Shown piece by piece: positions 1-7,703 of a stretch of 64,000 nt of DNA. The stretch comes from Firmicutes bacterium CAG:460. GTDB taxonomy: Bacteria > Bacillota_I > Bacilli_A > RF39 > UBA660. The notes beneath the pieces were generated by a model, which worked only from the letters and a program-made list of their open reading frames with translations, was not told where the DNA came from and did not search any database. The stretch lies in NCBI GenBank assembly GCA_000437355.1, contig FR899764.1:42008-106007 (forward strand), read 5' to 3'. Both the position numbers and the translations under genes were made by a program. Each line of letters begins with the position of its first letter. The stretch's first letter is position 1.

Positions 1-122
1 ATAAGAACTTTATTACCAACTTTATATGCTTTATCACAATATTCAAAATCACTGATTACTTTGAGTTCTCCTTTTATACCAAAAGTACTAACTGTTTTTC
101 CTATATAAATCATTTCATTCAT
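1..122 (-). CDS. rimM: Ribosome maturation factor RimM (N-terminal part; cut by window edge)
   Basis: RimM helps mature the 30S subunit, binding ribosomal protein S19 during assembly. Only the first 40 or so codons lie in the window. Reading leftward they give MNEMIYIGKTVSTFGIKGEL, the usual RimM opening (IGK-x3-x-GIKGELKV). A GAGGT ribosome-binding site lies 5 bases before the ATG at 122, which favours this over the in-frame ATG at 113. The gene overlaps the end of the upstream methyltransferase, so the two are probably translationally coupled. The rest of the gene lies to the left of the window. Confidence 0.85.
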   Translation of the reverse strand, partial: MNEMIYIGKTVSTFGIKGELKVISDFEYCDKAYKVGNKVL

Positions 123-825
123 GGTATACCTCATACATTATGATACTTGCAGCAACTCCAGCATTTAGAGATTCACACGTATCCATCATCTTTATATTTA
201 TAAATTCATCACACATATTTTTAGTTTCATCTTTCATACCACTACCTTCATTACCAATCACAATAGCAATATTTTCTTTTTTTATATTTCTTACATCAAA
301 TCCCTTTTTTACGTCTGTACCAATTACTTTATAACCAATATTTTTTAGAGTTGGAATTATTTCACTCAAATTTCTTCTTATAATATTTAAATTAAATATC
401 ATACCTTCGGTAGCTCGCACTACTTTAGGATTATAAAAATCTACACAATCATTACTTAAAATGATAGTATTTATATTAAATGCAGTGGCACTTCTTATGA
501 TTGTTCCTAAATTTCCTGGGTCTTGCAAATTATCTAATATTAAAACATTACCATTAATACTATCTTCAGGAATAAAATTAACTACAGCGATATTATAACT
601 TATTGATTGTTGGTCACTTATTTTTTCCATTATTTCTTTAGTTACAAAATAATCTGCATTTTCATCTACACAACTTATAATATATTCAATTAAATTATTT
701 TTTCTTGCTTCATTAATTAAATGGTCACCTTCTACAATAAACTTTCTTTCTTTATCACGTACCTTTTTAGTTTTTAAGGAAACCCAATACTTAACTAAAT
801 CATTATGCATACTTGTTATTTTCAT
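115..825 (-). CDS. SpoU/TrmH-family RNA 2'-O-ribose methyltransferase (RlmB/YsgA-like)
   Basis: A knotted SPOUT methyltransferase predicted to transfer a methyl group from S-adenosylmethionine to a ribose 2'-OH of rRNA or tRNA. The 236 residues carry the three SpoU motifs: motif 1 LDNLQDPGNLGTIIRSA (about 98-113), motif 2 IVIGNEGSGM (188-198) and motif 3 with ESLNAGVAASI (218-228). Residues 1-90 fit the small substrate-binding domain that precedes the knot. The gene overlaps the next upstream gene by an ATGA and overlaps rimM downstream, so it is part of a leftward operon of RNA-related genes. The exact target nucleotide cannot be told from sequence. Confidence 0.88.
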   Translation of the reverse strand: MKITSMHNDLVKYWVSLKTKKVRDKERKFIVEGDHLINEARKNNLIEYIISCVDENADYFVTKEIMEKISDQQSISYNIAVVNFIPEDSINGNVLILDNLQDPGNLGTIIRSATAFNINTIILSNDCVDFYNPKVVRATEGMIFNLNIIRRNLSEIIPTLKNIGYKVIGTDVKKGFDVRNIKKENIAIVIGNEGSGMKDETKNMCDEFINIKMMDTCESLNAGVAASIIMYEVYHE

Positions 826-1457
826 CCTTTTAACCTCTTTCTTGCTTCTTTATAATTCGGATATGCAAGTCCCACTAGATGCCAAAAATTTTTACTGTGA
901 TTTGCTTCAAAAAAATGACATAATTCATGAATGATAACATAATCTAATAAGTCAATATCTTTTTTTAATAGTTCAGTATTTAAAGTAACTGTTTTCTTAC
1001 TTGGATTACATACTCCCCATCTAGTTAGCATACTTCTAAACTTTAAAGTAAACTCTGGTAAATTAGAAAAACATTTTTTTGCAATTTCTACCTCAGATGT
1101 AAATACTCTTTGGACTTCAGTTTTGTAAAACAATTCTAAAGCTTTCATTGATGGAGCATAAACTGTATCACCATCAAATCTTATACCTATTTCTGTCTCT
1201 TTTATTTCAATAAAATATTTTTCCCCTAAGTATAAGAATAACTCATTATCCTTAGAATTTTCATATGCCTTGTCATACATTTTTAAAATACTTTCTTCAT
1301 TTTTTTCTATCATTTTTAAAATATTTTCTATTCCTAAATATATTGGACATGTTACATATATTTTTAAATCATTTTTAACTCTGAAGTAAATATTTTTATT
1401 ATTTTTTCTAATTATTACAACTTCTATTTCTTTTCCATTACTTGCTTTGTATGTCAT
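822..1457 (-). CDS. YgjP-like metallopeptidase-domain protein (DUF45, M48-related)
   Basis: A 211-residue cytosolic protein of the YgjP/DUF45 family. The zinc-binding HELCHFFEANHSKNFW segment near residues 177-192 contains HExxH and a third distal His. It is preceded by a conserved TRWGVC stretch (about 145-150), which is typical of the family. These proteins are often annotated as metal-dependent hydrolases, and substrates are not well established. The start overlaps the end of mscL by 20 bases and no clear Shine-Dalgarno sequence is present, so translational coupling is likely. Confidence 0.8.
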   Translation of the reverse strand: MTYKASNGKEIEVVIIRKNNKNIYFRVKNDLKIYVTCPIYLGIENILKMIEKNEESILKMYDKAYENSKDNELFLYLGEKYFIEIKETEIGIRFDGDTVYAPSMKALELFYKTEVQRVFTSEVEIAKKCFSNLPEFTLKFRSMLTRWGVCNPSKKTVTLNTELLKKDIDLLDYVIIHELCHFFEANHSKNFWHLVGLAYPNYKEARKRLKG

Positions 1458-1821
1458 TTTTTAATATATCCCTTATTTCTTCTAGAGTTTTTAACTCAGC
1501 ACTTTTAGCTGGTTCTGGTTTTTTTTCTTCCTTTTTATGAGTAACTTTATTAACAGCTTTTACCACAATAAATAAACAAAATGCCACAATTAAAAAGTCA
1601 ATTACGCTTTGAATGAAAGCCCCATACATAATTTTTGTATCGCGAAAAGTTATGGAAAGGCTAGAAAAATCAACACCACCAACGATTAACCCTATTACGG
1701 GGGTAAATATATTATTAACTAAACTAGTTACAATTGATGAGAATGCTCCACCTACTATAACCCCAACTGCTAAATCTAAAACATTTCCTCTAGCAATAAA
1801 CTTTTTAAATTCTTTTAACAT
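1438..1821 (-). CDS. mscL: Large-conductance mechanosensitive channel MscL
   Basis: A pentameric inner-membrane channel that opens on membrane tension during hypo-osmotic shock. The protein is 127 residues, normal for the family. It opens with the MscL amphipathic helix (MLKEFKKFIARGNVLDLAV), followed by TM1 (VGVIVGGAFSSIVTSLV), an extracellular loop, TM2 (about 65-90) and a lysine/glutamate-rich cytoplasmic helix. An AAGGAAGTGG ribosome-binding site precedes the ATG. A TATAAT lies about 25 bases upstream, directly after the terminator of the HD gene, so transcription probably starts there. Confidence 0.95.
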   Translation of the reverse strand: MLKEFKKFIARGNVLDLAVGVIVGGAFSSIVTSLVNNIFTPVIGLIVGGVDFSSLSITFRDTKIMYGAFIQSVIDFLIVAFCLFIVVKAVNKVTHKKEEKKPEPAKSAELKTLEEIRDILKNDIQSK

Positions 1822-1850
1822 ACTACCACTTCCTTATAAGGATATTATAC

Positions 1851-1875
1851 AAAAAAAAGACAGATTAATCTATCC
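1851..1875 (-). terminator. Rho-independent terminator after the HD-domain gene
   Basis: Read leftward, a stem built around the palindrome AGATTAATCT (1862-1871) is followed by eight T. It lies just after the stop codon of the HD-domain gene and before mscL. Confidence 0.7.
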
Positions 1876-1886
1876 TTTTTAGTAAA

Positions 1887-2369
1887 TTATCTTTGAATAA
1901 TCATAAATTCAAATAAAAATAAGAATGTTGCACCGATTTTCATTGGTATTTTATACTTGGTGCACTCTTTAATTGCTATTAATTTATCTGAGGCCGATAC
2001 TAACCATGTTTCTTTATACTTAGGAAACCTTAACGTTGCCGGAAACATATGATTATAAATTATATCTTCTTGCATTTTATTGATATTAAATTCTCTTTTA
2101 GCATTTTCTAAAGCTGTTTTTGGGTGACCTTTAAAACTAGAGTCTTCTCTATTATGAAAAAAATCATGAAGTAAAGCTGCTCTTGTTGTTTCTTTAATTG
2201 TATTTATTTTAAATAATTTACATAAATTAAATGTAAGTTTTGCAACACTTAAAGAATGGTCTAATCTAGAAATACCATGATGATATTCATATCTTAAAGA
2301 TATAACTTCTTCATTTTTTAATATATCACTAATTAAATTGTTAAATTCAACTTGTTTTTTTATTTTCAT
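1887..2369 (-). CDS. HD-domain phosphohydrolase-like protein
   Basis: A 160-residue protein with the metal-binding pattern of HD-superfamily phosphohydrolases: His in RLDHSLSVA (about 38-41), the HD pair in RAALLHDFF (about 68-74) and a late Asp in VSASDKLIA (about 125-130). Small stand-alone HD proteins usually act on nucleotides or other phosphate esters, but the substrate cannot be inferred. The start at 2369 is preferred because AAGTGG lies 5 bases upstream. A GTG three codons earlier is the alternative. It is followed by a terminator. Confidence 0.75.
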   Translation of the reverse strand: MKIKKQVEFNNLISDILKNEEVISLRYEYHHGISRLDHSLSVAKLTFNLCKLFKINTIKETTRAALLHDFFHNREDSSFKGHPKTALENAKREFNINKMQEDIIYNHMFPATLRFPKYKETWLVSASDKLIAIKECTKYKIPMKIGATFLFLFEFMIIQR

Positions 2370-2391
2370 ATATACCACTTAATACATTATA

Positions 2392-2901
2392 TTACTTAAT
2401 ATCTTTATCTTCAAGCATTTTTAGTATTTTCTTTTGATTTGCTTGTAAATCTTTCATTTGTTCGTGTAAAACTTCTAGTATAAGTTCGCTTTTTAAATCT
2501 GTTTTATAGTCATTTAAGCTTCTTAAACTATCCTTTTTAGCTGCTCTATTTTGACTCATCATAATAACTGGGGCTTGTAATGCTGCAATACATGATAAAA
2601 TTAAATTAAGTAAAATAAATGGATATTCATCAAATTTCACAATCATAATAGTGTTTATAATCATCCATAAAATTAGGAATAAACAAAAAACAATAATAAA
2701 GCCCCATGAACCAGCTATTTCTGTTACTTTATCTGCAAGTTTATCTCCCATTGTTCTTCTTTCATCTTCTTCTTTATCAGAATCAATCGCTGTTGGATTA
2801 TCAAGTAACATTTCAATTAATTCATCTTCATCTGTTACATCAAAATCTCTATTTAATAATTGTTTTACTAATTTTTCTTTTCTACTATTTTTCTCCATCA
2901 T
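2392..2901 (-). CDS. DUF1003 family membrane protein
   Basis: A 169-residue protein with a soluble acidic N-terminus, then ADKVTEIAGSWGFIIVFCLF and a second hydrophobic stretch, then LLNLILSCIAALQAPVIMMS followed by QNRAAKKD. These are the signature segments of DUF1003. Two membrane helices lie at about 65-87 and 95-115, with a charged C-terminal coiled-coil-like tail. The biochemical role of the family is not established. An AUG doublet at the start (2901/2898) follows a GGAGG. It overlaps the end of the DUF1287 gene, suggesting one transcript. Confidence 0.85.
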   Translation of the reverse strand: MMEKNSRKEKLVKQLLNRDFDVTDEDELIEMLLDNPTAIDSDKEEDERRTMGDKLADKVTEIAGSWGFIIVFCLFLILWMIINTIMIVKFDEYPFILLNLILSCIAALQAPVIMMSQNRAAKKDSLRSLNDYKTDLKSELILEVLHEQMKDLQANQKKILKMLEDKDIK

Positions 2902-3526
2902 TAAGCCTCCATCTGTAATGTCCTAGAATTTCATTTTTAAATAATCCATCATACTCATATGCTTGATACATATGTTGATGTAATATATAATTTTCATTCT
3001 TACTATTTACCTTATCACTAACTATGGCAATATGTTTTTTATATACTACAATATCACCTGGATTAAAATCAGAATCATTTGGTAATTTTAAAACATTTCT
3101 GTCTAAATAAACTTTTATATTTCTAACTCTTCGAAAATCTATATTTTCATCACCAACATCTTCATCATATTCATCTTTATTATTTTTAATATCTTCATCA
3201 ATTAATGTTTTAAAATCATATCCAGCATTTTTTAACGCATACCAAATTATATCTGTACAAACACGATATTCATCAGTTGGATATCCTCCATCATAATATT
3301 TACTTTTATATTTTGGTTTTGTACTTATAAATTCTTTGGCACCATTTAATATGTCTGTATAATCATCTAAACCATCCGAATCATAATCTATATCACTTTT
3401 TATTACTTCTTCATATTTTGGTTTTATAAACTTATCTTTTACATCAGTTTTAAAAAATGCAATTATTCCGAGAAGAAGAATTAAAAATAAAACTAACATA
3501 TTTCCAAATCTTAAAAAAAACTTCAA
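2885..3526 (-). CDS. DUF1287 (NlpC/P60-like cysteine amidase fold) secreted protein
   Basis: A 213-residue protein with one N-terminal membrane anchor (about 9-26) and an extracytoplasmic domain. The segment YPTDEYRVCTDIIWYALKNA (about 82-101) has the Cys expected in DUF1287. It is followed by DFRRVRNIKVYLDRN, PGDIVVYKKHIAIVSD with a His, and a late His in LHQHMYQ. DUF1287 is distantly related to NlpC/P60 cysteine amidases, so a cell-wall or peptide amidase role is plausible but unproven. An acidic DSDGLDDYTD segment near residue 48 resembles an EF-hand or calcium-binding loop. Confidence 0.8.
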   Translation of the reverse strand: MKFFLRFGNMLVLFLILLLGIIAFFKTDVKDKFIKPKYEEVIKSDIDYDSDGLDDYTDILNGAKEFISTKPKYKSKYYDGGYPTDEYRVCTDIIWYALKNAGYDFKTLIDEDIKNNKDEYDEDVGDENIDFRRVRNIKVYLDRNVLKLPNDSDFNPGDIVVYKKHIAIVSDKVNSKNENYILHQHMYQAYEYDGLFKNEILGHYRWRLNDGEK

Positions 3527-3579
3527 ATTCTATCACCGTTTTCATTATAACACTTTATCTTTTATAAATAAAGATATAA

Positions 3580-3606
3580 AAGAAAAAAGCTTCCGATTTG
3601 GAAGTT
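3580..3606 (-). terminator. Rho-independent terminator after the prepilin gene
   Basis: Leftward CTTCC-AAATC-GGAAG stem (3590-3604) followed by a T-rich run, immediately downstream of the prepilin stop. Confidence 0.85.
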
Positions 3607-3607
3607 T

Positions 3608-4120
3608 TTAATCACCGGATTCTGTTGGGAATTTTGTAGCTTTTCCATCTGTACATGTTGCTATAGCAGTATCAATTGTTGCTTTAACATAGTCTTTTAC
3701 ATTTGTAGGTTTAACATCTTCAGAAATTCCAGCATTTACAACCATTAAATTTCCATTACCCATAGTTATTGCATATTCGTATGTATTTGTAGTTGCATCT
3801 TTCTTATGTACATAGATAACACCACTATAATCACTACCACCAGTAAAATCTCCACTAGTTCTAAGTTGAGCAATTGTTACACATTTAGTTTCCGTTCCAA
3901 TTGGAAATGTGTCTGTGCCATTGATAGTAGCATCTAACCAATATGATGATGCTGCATCTAATGCCTCATTAGCTTCCATTGAGAAGACTTGTCTTCTTGC
4001 TTGGTTCATTCTTGGAATAACTGCCATTGATGCCATTAAGATTATAATAGCTAAAACTACGATAACTGCTAGTAATTCGATTAAAGTAAAACCACTTACA
4101 TTTTTAATATCTTTTTTCAT
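3608..4120 (-). CDS. Type IV pilin / competence pseudopilin-like protein
   Basis: A 170-residue secreted protein with a prepilin leader: positively charged N-terminus, the cleavage context SG-FTLIELLAVIVVLAII with Glu at mature +5, and a hydrophobic helix. Prepilin peptidase would cut after Gly10, giving a filament-assembly subunit. The C-terminal part is polar and Thr/Ser-rich with two Cys that could pair. No pilus assembly ATPase or platform gene lies beside it. It stands alone with its own terminator and a strong SD (GAGGAG). Which pilus-like machine it serves is unknown. Confidence 0.82.
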   Translation of the reverse strand: MKKDIKNVSGFTLIELLAVIVVLAIIILMASMAVIPRMNQARRQVFSMEANEALDAASSYWLDATINGTDTFPIGTETKCVTIAQLRTSGDFTGGSDYSGVIYVHKKDATTNTYEYAITMGNGNLMVVNAGISEDVKPTNVKDYVKATIDTAIATCTDGKATKFPTESGD

Positions 4121-4230
4121 TAATAGACTCCTCTCTACTCTTAAATAATACTATAATTATGTTCTTTAGTCAATACAGAAATTTATATAAAATGTAAATT
4201 TTTCTTTATTTTAATTATGTGTATTTAAAT

Positions 4231-4452
4231 TTACTTTAATACATTTAATACTGAACTTATTAAATCCATGTTATCCATAAGGCTTTCTAACTTATCTGTT
4301 GTTCTTTCTTTATATTTTTCTTTCATGTCAGAATTAAACTTTTTAAAATCGATTGTTCCTCGGTTTAAATACTTAAAATAATATGAGTTTTGTTTTAAAA
4401 GTTCAAAAGATTTAGGATTTTGACGAAATAAAATTTGTGTTTGTAGTTCCAT
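4231..4452 (-). CDS. ylbE: YlbE-like protein
   Basis: A 73-residue soluble protein whose layout (FRQNP...LLKQNSYYFKYLNR...DMKEKYKERTTDKLES) follows the small YlbE family of Bacillota. The stop codon of the YlbD-like gene directly precedes it, the same neighbour order as in Bacillus subtilis. Function is not known; adjacency to a putative coat gene suggests a sporulation-linked role. Recognition rests on both the weak sequence pattern and the synteny. Confidence 0.65.
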   Translation of the reverse strand: MELQTQILFRQNPKSFELLKQNSYYFKYLNRGTIDFKKFNSDMKEKYKERTTDKLESLMDNMDLISSVLNVLK

Positions 4453-4815
4453 TTAATCCTCAAAGAACTTATTTAAAGGTCGTGGAGAAACTGGTCCTTT
4501 AGTTAGATTTTCCGCAATATTTGGAGTAGGATTTTTCTTTGTTAAATCAGAGACAAAATCAATAGCTTTTTGGGCAGTGTTAATATGGCTTTTAATAGAA
4601 TCCACATTAACATTTTTAACCATATTAGTTATTTTAGAAATACTATCTTCTACTCCGCTTCTGTCCCTTAAAATATATTTGTTCCAGATAGATTCATCAG
4701 TACCATATAAATCATATAATTCATAAAATTTTTGCCATGTCATTTCACCATTTTGGACATACTTTATAAGTTCTGGCTTTGTTCTTACAAAATTTTTAAA
4801 TTCTTCTTGTTTCAT
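4453..4815 (-). CDS. ylbD: YlbD-like putative spore coat protein
   Basis: A 120-residue protein with the YlbD-type opening EEFKNFVRTKPELIKYVQNG followed by MTWQKFYELYDLYG, where B. subtilis YlbD has a similar KQFVKxHPKL...TWQDLYEDWYLLGE pattern. The middle part is amphipathic helix, and the end is Pro-rich. It is classed in the family as a candidate coat component. The ATG at 4815 is chosen because GGTGAT lies 6 bases before it. It abuts the YlbE-like gene with no gap and is probably cotranscribed. Confidence 0.7.
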   Translation of the reverse strand: MKQEEFKNFVRTKPELIKYVQNGEMTWQKFYELYDLYGTDESIWNKYILRDRSGVEDSISKITNMVKNVNVDSIKSHINTAQKAIDFVSDLTKKNPTPNIAENLTKGPVSPRPLNKFFED

Positions 4816-4905
4816 ATAAATCACCAGTATAATTTTATGTTTTTTATTAAGATAAATGAACTATTTATAATTATTTTAAGAAATAAAACATATAGAGGTT
4901 TTAAA

Positions 4906-5094
4906 ATGATAAAAATTGATGACAAAAAGATAATTGTTTCTTTTTTTGATGAGTTAAAAAAAGTTTTAGAAGAATATAACACATATAATTATTTTTTTTT
5001 AATGAATGAAATTAGTATTACAGAAGATATATTTATTGGACTTAATGTTTTAACTATATTACTTTCATTTTCTGCTCCATCACTATCAGGATAA
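4906..5094 (+). CDS. Small hypothetical protein (62 aa)
   Basis: A short rightward ORF starting at an ATG with AGAGG 7 bases upstream. The N-terminal half is charged and helical (MIKIDDKKIIVSFFDELKK) and the C-terminal end is hydrophobic (IGLNVLTILLSFSAPSLSG). No family recognised. It is divergent from ylbD and is followed by a hairpin that could serve as terminator. Support is the ribosome-binding site and a sensible open frame only. Confidence 0.4.
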   Translation: MIKIDDKKIIVSFFDELKKVLEEYNTYNYFFLMNEISITEDIFIGLNVLTILLSFSAPSLSG

Positions 5095-5159
5095 TATATG
5101 CAAATGTAAAAAATATGAAAAGTTGTACTAATAATAATATAAATTAAATATAGTTAAAG

Positions 5160-5199
5160 AAAATAAATAACTCTCAAATCCTTATTTATTTGAGAGTTT
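5160..5199. terminator. Bidirectional terminator between the small ORF and parC
   Basis: An 11-bp perfect stem (5169-5179 with 5188-5198, AACTCTCAAAT and its complement) flanked by A/T-rich runs on both sides. It sits between two converging genes. Confidence 0.75.
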
Positions 5200-5203
5200 A
5201 TTA

Positions 5204-7693
5204 TTATATTTTAAAGTCATCTATAAATGCATCAAATGATAATTGTTCTTCTTTTTTAGTTGATTTTATTTCTTCAACTTCTTTTGGTTCTTCAGTTGTT
5301 GTTTTAGTTAAATCAACTAATTCTTTTTTCAAGGCAAATAAATCATAATTAAATTTAACTTGGCTTCCAGTTGATGCAATATCCATGATTGGAATATCAC
5401 TATTTTTAAGTTCATGAATATCTGTATCTATTTTATAAAGGTTAACATCTTTTGTTTCAGTTAGATAAGCAAATAAGATTTTATAATCTTTTGTTTTAGC
5501 TTTTTTAAATAACATATTACCTTTTTTAGCCCTAGATATTGGAGTTATATCTGATAACTTTAATCTTTTAATAGTTTTGTAATTTGTATAAATATTTAAG
5601 TATTCTTCATTTTTTATTGGACTTGCATAAATACAATAGTCATCTTTTAAATTTATACCTTTTACCCCACTTGCTTTAGAACCTACGACTGGGATTTCAT
5701 TTGTATTAAATCTTAGGGCTAGACCATTATTTGTTACAAATAATACTTCTTCTTTAGAAATATCAGCATTGATTAATTCATCATTATCCTTTAACTTAAT
5801 TGCTGTCATTGGTTTTGAATATCTTGTTACTTCAAAGTCCTTAAGGGCAACTTGTTTTGTTAAACCATTCTTAGTAAATAAAGTTACATTTTTGTTTTTA
5901 TCTTTAAGTACTAAACTAGCAATTATTTTTTCTTGTTCTTTAATCATAATGGTATTACTTATATGTTTTCCTAAATCTTTCCATTTTGTTTCAGGAATTA
6001 TATGAATTGGAACATATAAATAATTTCCTAAATTGGTAAATAACAATAATGAATCTTTAGTTGATGCCAAGAATCTACCTGTTACAAAGTCTCCAGGTTT
6101 TAGAGTTGTTTCTTCTTCAGATGTTTTGAAACTCTTTTGGCTTACTCTTTTTACATAACCATCATTTGTTACTACCACGATGACTTTTTCATCTGGTATC
6201 ATTTCTTTAGCATCTACTTTTATATCAACAATTTCATCTCTGATCTCAGTTTTACGAGGAACAGCATAATTTTTCTTAATTTCTCTTAGTTCTGATTTCA
6301 TAACATTTTTTAGTTCTGTTTCATTATTTAATATTTTATTGCATTCCTCGATTAAATTTTTTAGTTTTTCACATTCTTCTTCTAGAACTACAATATCCGT
6401 ATTTGTTAATCTATAAAGTTGTAATGTTACAATTGCTTCAGCTTGTTCTTCAGTAAATTTATATTTATTAACTAAATTAACTTTGGCATCACTTTTATTT
6501 TTACTAGCACGGATTAACGCTATTACTTCATCAAGAATTGATATAGCTTTTATTAAACCTGTTGCAATATTATAATTTTTGGTGTAATACGCTAAGTCAA
6601 ATTCAGTTCTTTTAGTTATAACTTCGCGTTTGTGGGCTATGTAAGCATCTAAAATTTCTAAAATACCCAAAGTCTTCGGAGTTCTATTTACAATTGCTAC
6701 ACAGTTATAGTTATAAGATATTTGTAAATCAGTATTTTTAAGTAAATATTTCATGATAACATCTTTATTAGCATTAGCTTTTAAATCTATAGCAATTCTT
6801 ATACCTGTTCTGTCTGTTTCATCACGGACCTCAGATATTCCTTCAACCTTTTTATCTATTCTAAGGCCTTCAATTTTAGCAACACAAGCTTGTTTATTAA
6901 CTTCAAAAGGTATTTCGGTAATGATTATTTGTTCTTTACCTTTTTCTTTAACAAATTCATATTTAGCTTGAACAATTATTCTGCCTCGACCTGTTTTAAA
7001 AGCATCAATTATTCCTTGTTTTCCGAATGCTATACCACCGGTTGGAAAATCTGGACCTTTTACTATTTCTAAAATTGTATCTAAATAACAATTTGGTGAG
7101 TCAATTCTTTTAATTGTGGCATCAATTATTTCACCTAAGTTATGTGGTGGAATATTTGTTGCGTATCCAGCTGAAATACCACTCGTTCCATTTACAAGCA
7201 AATTAGGAAATTTGGCAGGTAATACAGTTGGTTCTAGAAATCTATCATCAAAGTTTGGAGCCCATGAAACTGTTGATTTATCTAAATCTTTTAAAAGTTC
7301 ACCACTTATTTTGGCTAATCTTGCTTCAGTATAACGGTATGCTGCAGGTCCATCACCATCCATTGAACCATTATTTCCATGGATATCTACGAGAATATGA
7401 TTTTGTTTCCACCATTGTGACATACGCACCATTGCATCATAAACTGATGAGTCACCGTGAGGATGGAATTTTCCTAGAACATCACCAACAGTGGCAGCAC
7501 ATTTTATATAGCCTTTTTCTGCAGTATTTCCTGCTTTATACATAGCGTATAAAATTCTTCTTTGAACTGGTTTTAAGCCATCTCTGACATCTGGAATAGC
7601 TCTATCTTGAATAATTTCTTTGGCATAAGCTGCAAATCGTAAAGACATTATTTCTTCTAAGCTATAATCTTCAATTTTTTTAACTATATCCAT
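5204..7693 (-). CDS. parC: DNA topoisomerase IV subunit A
   Basis: The breakage-reunion subunit of topoisomerase IV, which unlinks replicated chromosomes with ParE. It is 829 residues. The catalytic Tyr is Y121 in AAYRYTEARL; the quinolone-determining stretch HPHGDSSVYDAMVRM has the drug-sensitive Ser and Asp seen in Gram-positive ParC. The middle has the coiled-coil gate with QAEAIVTLQLYRLTNTD, and the C-terminal half is a pinwheel of beta blades ending in an acidic tail. ParC is preferred over GyrA because of RALPDVRDGL-KPVQRRILYAMY and because the partner upstream is ParE-like. It lies 10 bases after parE in the same operon. Confidence 0.93.
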   Translation of the reverse strand: MDIVKKIEDYSLEEIMSLRFAAYAKEIIQDRAIPDVRDGLKPVQRRILYAMYKAGNTAEKGYIKCAATVGDVLGKFHPHGDSSVYDAMVRMSQWWKQNHILVDIHGNNGSMDGDGPAAYRYTEARLAKISGELLKDLDKSTVSWAPNFDDRFLEPTVLPAKFPNLLVNGTSGISAGYATNIPPHNLGEIIDATIKRIDSPNCYLDTILEIVKGPDFPTGGIAFGKQGIIDAFKTGRGRIIVQAKYEFVKEKGKEQIIITEIPFEVNKQACVAKIEGLRIDKKVEGISEVRDETDRTGIRIAIDLKANANKDVIMKYLLKNTDLQISYNYNCVAIVNRTPKTLGILEILDAYIAHKREVITKRTEFDLAYYTKNYNIATGLIKAISILDEVIALIRASKNKSDAKVNLVNKYKFTEEQAEAIVTLQLYRLTNTDIVVLEEECEKLKNLIEECNKILNNETELKNVMKSELREIKKNYAVPRKTEIRDEIVDIKVDAKEMIPDEKVIVVVTNDGYVKRVSQKSFKTSEEETTLKPGDFVTGRFLASTKDSLLLFTNLGNYLYVPIHIIPETKWKDLGKHISNTIMIKEQEKIIASLVLKDKNKNVTLFTKNGLTKQVALKDFEVTRYSKPMTAIKLKDNDELINADISKEEVLFVTNNGLALRFNTNEIPVVGSKASGVKGINLKDDYCIYASPIKNEEYLNIYTNYKTIKRLKLSDITPISRAKKGNMLFKKAKTKDYKILFAYLTETKDVNLYKIDTDIHELKNSDIPIMDIASTGSQVKFNYDLFALKKELVDLTKTTTEEPKEVEEIKSTKKEEQLSFDAFIDDFKI

Positions 7694-7703
7694 TTAAACC
7701 TCC

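Noticed and set aside
5769..7545. Several rightward open frames of 60-105 codons inside parC
   Set aside because: They are antisense shadows of a well-conserved gene, without ribosome-binding sites or sensible composition.
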